Assembly (NCBI RefSeq): GCF_017254915.1 | Contig: NZ_JAFKCT010000004.1 | Coordinates: 62,001 to 126,000, forward strand | Direction of reading: 5' to 3' | From: Algoriphagus oliviformis | GTDB lineage: Bacteria > Bacteroidota > Bacteroidia > Cytophagales > Cyclobacteriaceae | Length of the DNA stretch: 64,000 bases | In this document: piece after piece, positions 7,603-14,638 of the stretch | Layout of the letters: every line of letters begins with the position of its first letter | Numbering within the stretch: position 1 is the stretch's first letter | Position numbers and translations under genes: made by a program | The notes under the pieces: generated by a model | The model's input: the letters and a program-made list of their open reading frames with translations, nothing else | What the model was told of the DNA's origin: nothing | The model's database searches: none

Positions 7603-9255
7603 ATGACTAGACTGTTACTTTTTACACTGGCGCTTTTTCTTTTTTTGACGCAGGCAAAAAGCCAGACTACCCCTGTCTTGGAGCGAAAAATGGATTTTTC
7701 GGCCCAAGACGAACGCTTGGACTTGTTTCTGAAGCGCCTTTCCCAGGAGGCGGGGTGCGTCTTTTCCTACAGCCCCTCCGTCCTGGACGTCACCGGTAGC
7801 GTGTCCGGCACCTTCTCCGACCGCCCGCTTCGGGAGATATTGGAGACGGTCTTTGAGGGAAAAGTCCAGCTCAAGTCCAAGGGCGTGTACGTGATCCTCA
7901 CGCCCAAGCCCGAGTCCGACAAGGAAGTCACCATCAGCGGCTATGTGGTGGATGAAAGCGGTAAGGGAATCCGCGATGCGACAGTCTATGATCCGATCAC
8001 GCTGAAGTCCTCCACCACGGATGAGTTTGGCTATTTCCAGTTTGAGGTGAAAAACCCCGCCACCGAAAACTTCGAACTGATCGTCAACAAGAAGGACTAT
8101 TCGGACACGCTCTTGCTGGACGACTCGGGTAATTCCTTTCAGAAGATCCTCCTCAAATCCGAGGACATCGGCAAAAGCCTCGCCGAGCCCATGAAAAACT
8201 TCTGGATGTGGACCAAAAACTCCGTCGGCTTCACCAATTCCGAAAACGTGCGGGACACCATCCACCGGGGCTTCCAGTTTTCGGTCATCCCCTTCGTCGG
8301 CACCAACCATAAGCTATCCGGCAGCGTGGTCAACGACTATTCGCTAAACCTGCTGGGCGGCTTCTCCGGCGGCACCAACAAGGCCGAGCTGGGCGGAATG
8401 TTCAACATCGACCGAGGAGACGTGGGCGTGGTGCAGGTCGCGGGCATATTTAACCAAGTTGGCGGACAGACGCGAGGGCTACAGCTCGCCGGTGTAGTCA
8501 ACTCCACCCTAGACTCAGTCAAGGCGGCACAGATCTCGGGCGTAGCCAACTTCACCACCGGACAGGTCAAGGGCTTCCAACTGGCGGGTGTGCTCAATCT
8601 GGCCACCAAAAACGTCCAGGGAACCCAGATCGCAGGCGTGGCCAACTACACTCATCGCGATATCACAGGGGCGCAGGTCTCCGCTGTACTCAACATCGCC
8701 CGCAATGTCACCGGCTCCCAAGTCGCTCTATTCAACTACTCGGACAGCACCAGCGGTGCGCCCGTCGGACTGATCAGCATCGTGAGAAAGGGCTACCACA
8801 AACTGGAAGTCGGCGCCGATGAGATGCTCCCGCTCAACATCTCCATCCGTACTGGCACCCGCGCCTTTTACAACATGCTCTTCGCAGGCATGAGGCCAGA
8901 GCAGGCCGACTCCACCACTTGGGCTTTTGGATATGGGGTTGGGTTTTCGCCTAGATTGGGAAGAAAAACCTACCTCAACGTCGAGTTTAGCTCCCAGCAG
9001 CTCAATAAGGGCAACGTCGCCGCGGTCAACTTGGTCAACCGAGCCTACCTGGGCTTTGACTGGCAGACCACCAAAGGCTTTGGCCTCTACGCGGGCCCAA
9101 GCCTCAACTGGCGCGTGTACGAGAGCTCCTACACCGAGCATCCGGAGACCTTCACCTATGCCGAGCCAAAAATCCTTTCGGAAAAAACCTATCCAGTCGA
9201 AGACTTGGCCAGCCAACTGTGGTTTGGCGTCAGGGCTGGGGTGAGGTTTTTTTAA
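7603..9255 (+). CDS. STN + CarboxypepD domain protein with LA_2272-type surface repeats (putative signalling receptor)
   Basis: The 550-residue protein has a signal peptide (1-20, ending AKSQ). A secretin/TonB N-terminal STN domain spans about 30-100 (FSAQDERLDLFLKRLSQEAG) and a carboxypeptidase-regulatory-like domain about 108-185 (ISGYVVDESGKGIRDATVYD). A C-terminal part (about 220-550) has 16-residue repeats of the form (hydrophobic)-Q-(hydrophobic)-AG-V-x-N, e.g. LQLAGVVN, FQLAGVLN, TQIAGVAN. The tail ends in a barrel-like LWFGVRAGVRFF. No TonB plug or 22-strand barrel is present, so the STN domain is carried by an unusual partner. It is cotranscribed with the FecR gene and probably conveys a surface signal to it (inference). 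It is paralogous over its C-terminal two thirds to the protein at 9956-11167. Confidence 0.85.
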   Translation: MTRLLLFTLALFLFLTQAKSQTTPVLERKMDFSAQDERLDLFLKRLSQEAGCVFSYSPSVLDVTGSVSGTFSDRPLREILETVFEGKVQLKSKGVYVILTPKPESDKEVTISGYVVDESGKGIRDATVYDPITLKSSTTDEFGYFQFEVKNPATENFELIVNKKDYSDTLLLDDSGNSFQKILLKSEDIGKSLAEPMKNFWMWTKNSVGFTNSENVRDTIHRGFQFSVIPFVGTNHKLSGSVVNDYSLNLLGGFSGGTNKAELGGMFNIDRGDVGVVQVAGIFNQVGGQTRGLQLAGVVNSTLDSVKAAQISGVANFTTGQVKGFQLAGVLNLATKNVQGTQIAGVANYTHRDITGAQVSAVLNIARNVTGSQVALFNYSDSTSGAPVGLISIVRKGYHKLEVGADEMLPLNISIRTGTRAFYNMLFAGMRPEQADSTTWAFGYGVGFSPRLGRKTYLNVEFSSQQLNKGNVAAVNLVNRAYLGFDWQTTKGFGLYAGPSLNWRVYESSYTEHPETFTYAEPKILSEKTYPVEDLASQLWFGVRAGVRFF

Positions 9256-9269
9256 GAAGTAAATGATGC

Positions 9270-9539
9270 TTAATAGTGTCCGTAGGCGGCAATCACCGTC
9301 ACCAAGATCTTTTGGCCGTCGATGGAGTAGACAAGGCGATGCTCCTGATTGATTCGCCTTGACCAAAGCCCCGAAAGATTGCCTTTTAGCCGTTCCGGCT
9401 TGCCGGTACCTGTCTCGGGATGAGTTTCCAGCTCCTCGATTAGTTGCTCCAGCTTTTTGATCAAACCCTTATTCCCCGTTTTCACCAACCTTTCGATATC
9501 CTTCAGGGCATCGGGATGATAAAGAACCTGAAATCTCAT
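9270..9539 (-). CDS. YoeB/Txe-family mRNA interferase toxin
   Basis: The 89-residue protein has the RelE/YoeB fold signature LWSRRINQEHRLVYSIDG and the C-terminal His-Tyr pair (GHY) of YoeB toxins, which cut mRNA at the ribosome. Its ATG overlaps the stop of the upstream partner by 4 bp (9536-9539), the expected antitoxin-then-toxin order. The pair lies on the minus strand, inserted between the two LA_2272 genes of the ECF module, and converges on the STN-protein gene 14 bp away. Confidence 0.88.
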   Translation of the reverse strand: MRFQVLYHPDALKDIERLVKTGNKGLIKKLEQLIEELETHPETGTGKPERLKGNLSGLWSRRINQEHRLVYSIDGQKILVTVIAAYGHY

Positions 9540-9799
9540 TTGGCCTTCAGCAATTCAGCCAACTCCTCTTTTGAAAAGCTGATCGGTTTGGCAGTGCCTT
9601 TTTCAAGCTCTTCCAGCCTTCGGTCGAGCTCCTTCAGATTCTTGGGATCGGAGAAAAATGGATCACCGCTCGGTGAGGGGTTTTCGGGCATTTCGCCGCG
9701 ATCTTCGACTTCCTCAAAGCCAATCCGCATAGCCTCCAGCATGGACTTGACCAGGTCAAGTTTGGATTTGTCTTTTGTCTCGATGATGATCTTCCCCAT
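9536..9799 (-). CDS. Putative antitoxin partner of the YoeB-type toxin (DUF2683-like)
   Basis: The protein is 87 residues from ATG 9799 (an in-frame ATG at 9823 would add eight unsupported residues). It does not look like the usual Phd/YefM antitoxin. The N-terminus (MGKIIIETKDKSKLDLVKSM) resembles DUF2683-type small proteins. The acidic helical C-terminus (LKELDRRLEELEKGT, ISFSKEELAELL) would wrap the toxin. It is assigned as antitoxin mainly from size, acidity and the ATGA overlap with the toxin gene. Confidence 0.72.
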   Translation of the reverse strand: MGKIIIETKDKSKLDLVKSMLEAMRIGFEEVEDRGEMPENPSPSGDPFFSDPKNLKELDRRLEELEKGTAKPISFSKEELAELLKAK

Positions 9800-9904
9800 A
9801 CCCAAACTTACAAAATATATCACGCTAAAGTTTCAAATCCTACAGAGGCTTGTACCGCAAGAGTTGCTGTAAATCCTCCCTCGCAAATCTTTTTTCACCA
9901 AATC

Positions 9905-9937
9905 ATAGGGGTAAATCTGGTTTCGCCTGTCCTATAG
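9905..9937 (+). promoter_or_regulatory. ECF sigma promoter of the LA_2272 protein gene
   Basis: ATAGGGGTA (9905-9913), a 15-nt spacer, then GTCCTATAG (9929-9937), followed by GTGAAACTAAACC. The same boxes, spacing and downstream A/C-rich segment recur at 11332-11364. The ATG is 18 bp past the -10 box, so the leader would be very short. Confidence 0.75.
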
Positions 9938-9955
9938 GTGAAACTAAACCAGATC

Positions 9956-11167
9956 ATGAACACGATTCACAAAATCTTCGCAGCGTTTTTATTTCTCGGT
10001 CTTCTCGGTGGGGAAGCCTTTGCCCGCCAAGCAGAATCCGACAGCAGCAAGCAGGCAAAAACTCCCCTAGCCTTCCAAAAGCCCGACCCTTTCCGCTTTG
10101 ATCCCTTTGGCAAAGACCTGAGCGACACATCATCCATCGGCTTCCAGTTTTCCTTCGTCCCCTATGTGGGCACCAATGGCATGTACTCTGGAAATATGGT
10201 CAACGACTACTCCTTCAACCTGCTGGGAGGCTACTCTGCCGGCACCACCAGGCTGGAAATGGCCGGCCTCTTCAACATCAACCGGGGCGATATGACCGGC
10301 GTACAGCTGGCTGGCCTCTTCAACCAAGTCGGCGGAAAAGTGGATGGAGTCCAGCTCGCAGGCCTGTTTAATTCCAATCTGGACTCGGCCAAGGGCGTGC
10401 AGCTGGCAGGCTTGACCAACTTTACCACCGGAGCCGTGGACGGGGTACAGATCGCCGGGATTGTCAACTTCTCCCCGAAAAAAGTGACGGGCGTGCAAAT
10501 CGCCGGTGTCACGAACTTTACGGCCACGGACCTGGAAGGCACCCAGGTAGCCGGTGTCCTAAACTTTGCCGCAGGCGATGTCAAGGGTTCCCAGGCCGGC
10601 GGGGTAAACTTTGCCAACAAAGTGAACGGCTTCCAACTGGGTGTGATCAACTACGCCGACAGCATCAGTGGAGTTCCGGTCGGCTTGTTCAGCTTTGTGA
10701 GATCGGGATACCACAGCATCGAAGTCAGCGTGAACGAGGTACTTCCCCTCAGTTTGGCCTTCCGAACTGGCAAGCGCGAGTTTTACAACATCTTCTTCGC
10801 CGGCATCCGTCCGGAGGGAAACGAGCAGGTGACCTGGTCCTTTGGCTACGGGCTCGGTACCTCGCCCAGACTCGGCAAAAAGACCTACCTAAACATCGAA
10901 GTGAGTTCCGAGCAGCTGAGTCAGGGAGGCGTTCACGCGCTCAACCTGATCAACCGGGGCTATTTGGGAGCGGAGTTCAAGGCGACCAAGAACTTTGCCC
11001 TCTTCGCTGGTCCGACGGTCAACTTCAGGGTGTACGACACCTCCTATCCTTTTCACCCCGAGCTGTTCACCTACACCAATACCAAGATCCACAATGACGT
11101 GTACTATCCAGAAGATCTAGGAAGTCAATTCTGGTGGGGATTCAAAGCGGGCTTCCGGTTTTTATAG
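9956..11167 (+). CDS. LA_2272-type surface-repeat outer membrane protein
   Basis: The protein is 403 residues from ATG 9956 (an upstream GTG at 9938 overlaps the promoter and is rejected). It has a signal peptide (residues about 5-24) and then, from about residue 100 to 245, eight tandem 16-residue repeats such as VQLAGLFN, VQLAGLTN, VQIAGIVN, TQVAGVLN. The C-terminal region (YLGAEFKATKNFALFAG, WWGFKAGFRFL) looks like outer membrane beta-strands. It matches the C-terminal two thirds of the STN receptor at 7603-9255 almost segment by segment but lacks the STN and CarboxypepD domains. It has its own ECF promoter, so it is probably an output of the pathway or a partner of the receptor. Molecular function unknown. 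Confidence 0.82.
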   Translation: MNTIHKIFAAFLFLGLLGGEAFARQAESDSSKQAKTPLAFQKPDPFRFDPFGKDLSDTSSIGFQFSFVPYVGTNGMYSGNMVNDYSFNLLGGYSAGTTRLEMAGLFNINRGDMTGVQLAGLFNQVGGKVDGVQLAGLFNSNLDSAKGVQLAGLTNFTTGAVDGVQIAGIVNFSPKKVTGVQIAGVTNFTATDLEGTQVAGVLNFAAGDVKGSQAGGVNFANKVNGFQLGVINYADSISGVPVGLFSFVRSGYHSIEVSVNEVLPLSLAFRTGKREFYNIFFAGIRPEGNEQVTWSFGYGLGTSPRLGKKTYLNIEVSSEQLSQGGVHALNLINRGYLGAEFKATKNFALFAGPTVNFRVYDTSYPFHPELFTYTNTKIHNDVYYPEDLGSQFWWGFKAGFRFL

Positions 11168-11173
11168 TAATTA

Positions 11174-11314
11174 TTACCACGGAGAACACGGAGAAAAAAC
11201 ACAATTAATCAACAACTTAAGGCCACATCAAGCTATTTACCACTTCATAACGGCACTGAAGGCATAAGGAAATTTTAGAAAAAAGATAACTCACATTTCT
11301 CTGTGCTGTGGTAA
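11174..11314. repeat. MITE-like or interspersed repeat with imperfect inverted ends
   Basis: TTACCACGGAGAACACGGAGAAA at the left end (11174-11196; read as TTACCACGGAGAAC followed by ACGGAGAAA) is mirrored imperfectly by TTTCTCTGTGCTGTGGTAA at the right end (about 11296-11314). The 100-bp centre is AT-rich and has no reading frame. It lies directly after the LA_2272 gene and before the next ECF promoter. No transposase is nearby. Confidence 0.5.
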
Positions 11315-11331
11315 AAAAACACGAAAACCGA

Positions 11332-11364
11332 ATAGGGGTAAATCCCACCCCAATTGTCCTATAG
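11332..11364 (+). promoter_or_regulatory. ECF sigma promoter of the small beta-barrel gene
   Basis: ATAGGGGTA (11332-11340), a 15-nt spacer and GTCCTATAG (11356-11364) match the site at 9905-9937 in both boxes and in spacing. The ATG of the next gene is 69 nt downstream. Confidence 0.75.
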
Positions 11365-11433
11365 ACGAAAATTAAACCAACTCTTTCTTTCCCCCTGGGA
11401 AGGAAAAAACAAACATCAAAAACAGAAAGCAAA

Positions 11434-12039
11434 ATGAAAAAACTACTCGGCCTCGTACTTGCCTTGCTCCTCACGCAAGCCGCCTATTCCCAAACAGAAG
11501 GCAAATTCAGATACCAGATGGATCTCGGATTTGCAGCCCCCAAAGACGGCGGCATCGGCGCCATGGTGCATCTCGAGCCTCAAATCCTCGTCTTGGACAA
11601 CCTCGCCGTCGGCCTGAGAATGGGTGTGACCGGCATGGCCAAGGACGTCACCTACTACGAAATCCCCGACGACTACGAGGGTGAGCTCTCCGGCAACCTC
11701 TCTGTCTCCGGCACGGCCAACTACTATTTCAACTACGGCAAAGGCAGGGTAGCGCCCTACATCGGCGCAGGGTTCGGCTACTACGCCCTGAGCAACGTGG
11801 ACGTGGACGGCGACAACATCGAGGATGCCGAAAACCTGGAGGCTTCCTTCGCTTGGGCTCCAATGGTCCGAGTGGGCGTGGAGCTGCGAAAGTTCCGCAT
11901 CGGCGCCGAATACAACTTTGTACCCTCCAGCAACCTCCAAAATGTCAACGGCGAGGTGATCGGCGAAGCGACCAACGAGTACTTCGGCTTTACGCTGGGC
12001 TTCTTCGTGGGCGGCGGCAGATGGGGGAACAAATACTAA
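11434..12039 (+). CDS. Small outer membrane beta-barrel protein
   Basis: The 201-residue protein has a signal peptide (1-20, ending AAYSQ) and the alternating strand pattern of an 8-stranded OmpA/OmpW-like barrel: YQMDLGFAAP, ILVLDNLAVGLRMGVTG, SVSGTANYYFNYG, APYIGAGFGYYAL, FRIGAEYNFVP, YFGFTLGFFVGG. An AAGCAAA-ATG start with an AG-rich leader is consistent with the chosen ATG. It is the third gene behind a GGGGTA...GTC promoter and is therefore placed in the ECF regulon. Its function may be envelope protection or sensing; nothing more specific is visible. Confidence 0.8.
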   Translation: MKKLLGLVLALLLTQAAYSQTEGKFRYQMDLGFAAPKDGGIGAMVHLEPQILVLDNLAVGLRMGVTGMAKDVTYYEIPDDYEGELSGNLSVSGTANYYFNYGKGRVAPYIGAGFGYYALSNVDVDGDNIEDAENLEASFAWAPMVRVGVELRKFRIGAEYNFVPSSNLQNVNGEVIGEATNEYFGFTLGFFVGGGRWGNKY

Positions 12040-12159
12040 AACCGCGTTTTAGAAATCGAGTCTGAAGACCGGAGACGGAAGTCGGACTTCCGCTCAAAGC
12101 CCTACTAGCTCTGGACTAGTTCCTTTTCCTCAGTCAAACGAAACCTATTGAAATCCAAA

Positions 12160-12184
12160 CGGCCGATTGCCTTACTATCGGCCG
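12160..12184 (+). other. Hairpin in the leader of the TonB receptor gene
   Basis: CGGCCGAT (12160-12167) pairs with ATCGGCCG (12177-12184) around a 9-nt loop, without a following T run. A nearby CGGAAGTC/GGACTTCCG palindrome lies near 12074-12091. They fill the 196-bp gap after the barrel gene; they could be a weak terminator remnant or mRNA leader structure. Confidence 0.4.
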
Positions 12185-12235
12185 CCTGGCAACGCCTTGT
12201 CTTTTCCCAAACCCTTTTCACACTAAACCAACATC

Positions 12236-14581
12236 ATGAACTCGCTTAGTAAACTCCTCCTGGTGATTTTTTGCTTCGCAATCAATCCCCTCCAAGCCCA
12301 GAACCTCACCCAAACCCTCCGTGGCAAAGTGGTCGACGAAGTCAGCCAGATGCCCATACCCGGCGCGACGGTGAGCATCCTCACTACCGATCCCCTCCTC
12401 GGTGCCGCCACCGATCTGGACGGAGACTTCCGAATCCAAGGCGTGCCCCTGGGCAACCACACCCTCAGGGTCAGCTTCGTCGGCTACAAAGACCTCCTCC
12501 TCCCCAACATCCTGGTCAACTCCGGCAAGGAAGTCGTGCTCACCGTGGGCATAGCCGAGGACTTTGGGCAGCTGGACGAAGTCGTGGTGATGGGGGCGGA
12601 AAAAGACCGCACGGTGAACGACATGATCGCGGTCAGCGGCAGGACGTTTTCGGTAGAGGAAACCCGCAAATTTGCAGCGGCGGTCAACGATCCGGGAAGG
12701 ATGGCCACCTCCTTCTCCGGCGTGGTGGGCACCGACGACGGCAACAACAACATCTCCATCCGCGGCAACAGCCCCAACGGATTGCTGTGGAGAATGGAAG
12801 GCATCGACATCCCCAACCCCAACCATTTCGTGAATCCGGGCACTTCCGGCGGGGGCGTGTCCATCCTGAGCGCCCAGTTGCTGGCCAATTCCGACTTCAT
12901 CACCGGCGCCTTTCCTGCCGAGTACGGCAATGCCATGTCCGGTGTCTTTGACCTGAGCCTGAGAAAGGGCAACAACGAAAACAGGGAATTTACCTTCCAG
13001 GCGGGATTCCTCGGAACCGACATCGCGGCCGAAGGGCCTATTGCCAAAGGCTACAAAGGCTCCTACCTGGTCAACTACCGCTACTCGACGCTCTCTATCC
13101 TGTCGAAGCTCGGTGTGCCTCTGGGGGATTTTGTCACGAACTTCCAAGATCTTTCATTCAACTTCTACCTGCCTGCCGGCAAAAAAAGCAGCTTCAGTGT
13201 CTTTGGCTTTGGAGGACTGAGTGACCAAAACAGCGCCGCCGAGCGGGACTCCCTGATCTGGGAAAGCGAAGGTGATCGCTACAGCTCCAACTTCTTCTCC
13301 AACACCGGGGCTGCCGGCATCAAGTACTCCTATATCCTGAACTCCTCCAATTTCCTCCAGGCGACGGTGCTCGCATCAGGCCATGAGATCGGCGACGAGT
13401 ACAGCCGCTTGGACGACGAATACCTGGATCAGGAAAGGGGCTATGAAAACTTTGGCAACTCCAAAGTCACCTTCAATGCAGTCTTGAACTCCAAGCTTTC
13501 CGCCAGGGCCAATCTGCGCAGCGGCGTTTATTTCAACCAACTCTACTACAACCTCAAGGAAAACGGCTACAGCGACGACAGCGGACAGATGGAGACGCAC
13601 ATCAACTCCAAGGGCAGCTCCCAGAGCGTCCAGGCTTTCTCCCAACTGCACTTACGCGCCAGCGAAAGGCTCACCTTCAACGTCGGCATCCACTACCTCC
13701 AGTTTTTGCTCAACAACTCCAACTCCCTCGAACCCCGCTTCAGCGCTTCCTATGAGTTGGACGAAAAGCAGCGCATCAGCCTGGGCTATGGCCTCCACAG
13801 CCAGGTGCAGCCCCTGGGTACCTACTTTGCGGAGCAGGAGCAAAACGGGCAGATCATCAAGCCCAACGAAGACCTGGACCTGAGCAAGTCCCATCACCTT
13901 GTACTGGGCTATGACCGGCAGCTGAATCCCTACTTGCGGATGAAAGTGGAGGGCTACTACCAGCACCTGTACCATATCCCGGTGAAGCCCGGCGAGACGG
14001 AGACCTACTCGATCATCAACCAGCAATGGACCTACATGACCGATCCGCTGGTCAATGACGGCTTTGGGAAAAACTACGGGGCGGAGTTTACCCTGGAGCA
14101 GTTTACCCACAAGGATCTCTACTTCCTCCTTTCCGCCTCGGTGTACAATTCCCTGTATAAAACCCAGGAAAACAAGTGGAGAAACACGCTCTACAACGGC
14201 AACGCCAACCTGACCCTCACCGCGGGCAAGGAATATCACCTAAAGAAAAACCGCATGCTCGGCATCAACCTCCGCAGCATCTACGGTGGCGGACTGCGCG
14301 CCACGCCTATAGACCTGGAGCAATCCATCCTCGATGGCGAGACGGTGCATGACGAGAGCCGGGCCTTTGAGGAGAAAAATCCGGCCTATTTCCGTACCGA
14401 CCTCCGCGTCAGCCTGAAGTGGAACCGTCCCAAATCCACCAGCACCCTAGCGCTGGACATCCAGAATGTGACCAACCGAAAAAACATCTACGGGAGCTAC
14501 TTTGAGCCCATGTCGGGAGAGATCGAGACCTCCTATCAGGCACCGCTGATTCCGCTGATCAGCTATAGGATAGAGTTTTGA
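12236..14581 (+). CDS. TonB-dependent receptor with N-terminal CarboxypepD domain
   Basis: The 781-residue protein has a signal peptide (1-21, ending LQAQ). A carboxypeptidase-regulatory-like domain lies at about 28-110 (GKVVDEVSQMPIPGATVSIL, FRIQGVPLGNHTLRVSFVGY) and a plug domain at about 115-240 (RMATSFSGVVGTDDGNNNIS, ISIRGNSPNGLLWRMEGIDI). The rest is the barrel, ending LIPLISYRIEF. It is not paired with a SusD gene, so it belongs to the receptors for siderophores, cofactors, small peptides or metals rather than to the SusC class. No ECF-type box lies upstream. A bidirectional terminator follows the stop. Confidence 0.92.
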   Translation: MNSLSKLLLVIFCFAINPLQAQNLTQTLRGKVVDEVSQMPIPGATVSILTTDPLLGAATDLDGDFRIQGVPLGNHTLRVSFVGYKDLLLPNILVNSGKEVVLTVGIAEDFGQLDEVVVMGAEKDRTVNDMIAVSGRTFSVEETRKFAAAVNDPGRMATSFSGVVGTDDGNNNISIRGNSPNGLLWRMEGIDIPNPNHFVNPGTSGGGVSILSAQLLANSDFITGAFPAEYGNAMSGVFDLSLRKGNNENREFTFQAGFLGTDIAAEGPIAKGYKGSYLVNYRYSTLSILSKLGVPLGDFVTNFQDLSFNFYLPAGKKSSFSVFGFGGLSDQNSAAERDSLIWESEGDRYSSNFFSNTGAAGIKYSYILNSSNFLQATVLASGHEIGDEYSRLDDEYLDQERGYENFGNSKVTFNAVLNSKLSARANLRSGVYFNQLYYNLKENGYSDDSGQMETHINSKGSSQSVQAFSQLHLRASERLTFNVGIHYLQFLLNNSNSLEPRFSASYELDEKQRISLGYGLHSQVQPLGTYFAEQEQNGQIIKPNEDLDLSKSHHLVLGYDRQLNPYLRMKVEGYYQHLYHIPVKPGETETYSIINQQWTYMTDPLVNDGFGKNYGAEFTLEQFTHKDLYFLLSASVYNSLYKTQENKWRNTLYNGNANLTLTAGKEYHLKKNRMLGINLRSIYGGGLRATPIDLEQSILDGETVHDESRAFEEKNPAYFRTDLRVSLKWNRPKSTSTLALDIQNVTNRKNIYGSYFEPMSGEIETSYQAPLIPLISYRIEF

Positions 14582-14589
14582 GGAAACAA

Positions 14590-14620
14590 AAAAGGGATTG
14601 GGCGCTACCCAATCCCTTTT
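14590..14620. terminator. Bidirectional rho-independent terminator
   Basis: A perfect 13-bp stem, AAAAGGGATTGGG (14590-14602) with CCCAATCCCTTTT (14608-14620), has a 5-nt loop. It sits between the convergent TonB receptor and metallophosphoesterase genes and has A and T runs on both sides. Confidence 0.93.
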
Positions 14621-14638
14621 CCTATCTGCGACTTTTGG

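Noticed and set aside
9938..9955. Upstream GTG start for the LA_2272 protein
   Set aside because: It overlaps the -10 box of the promoter; the signal peptide begins at ATG 9956.
12218..13147. 309-residue minus-strand frame antisense to the TonB receptor
   Set aside because: It mirrors the receptor's signal, CarboxypepD and plug regions and has no features of its own.
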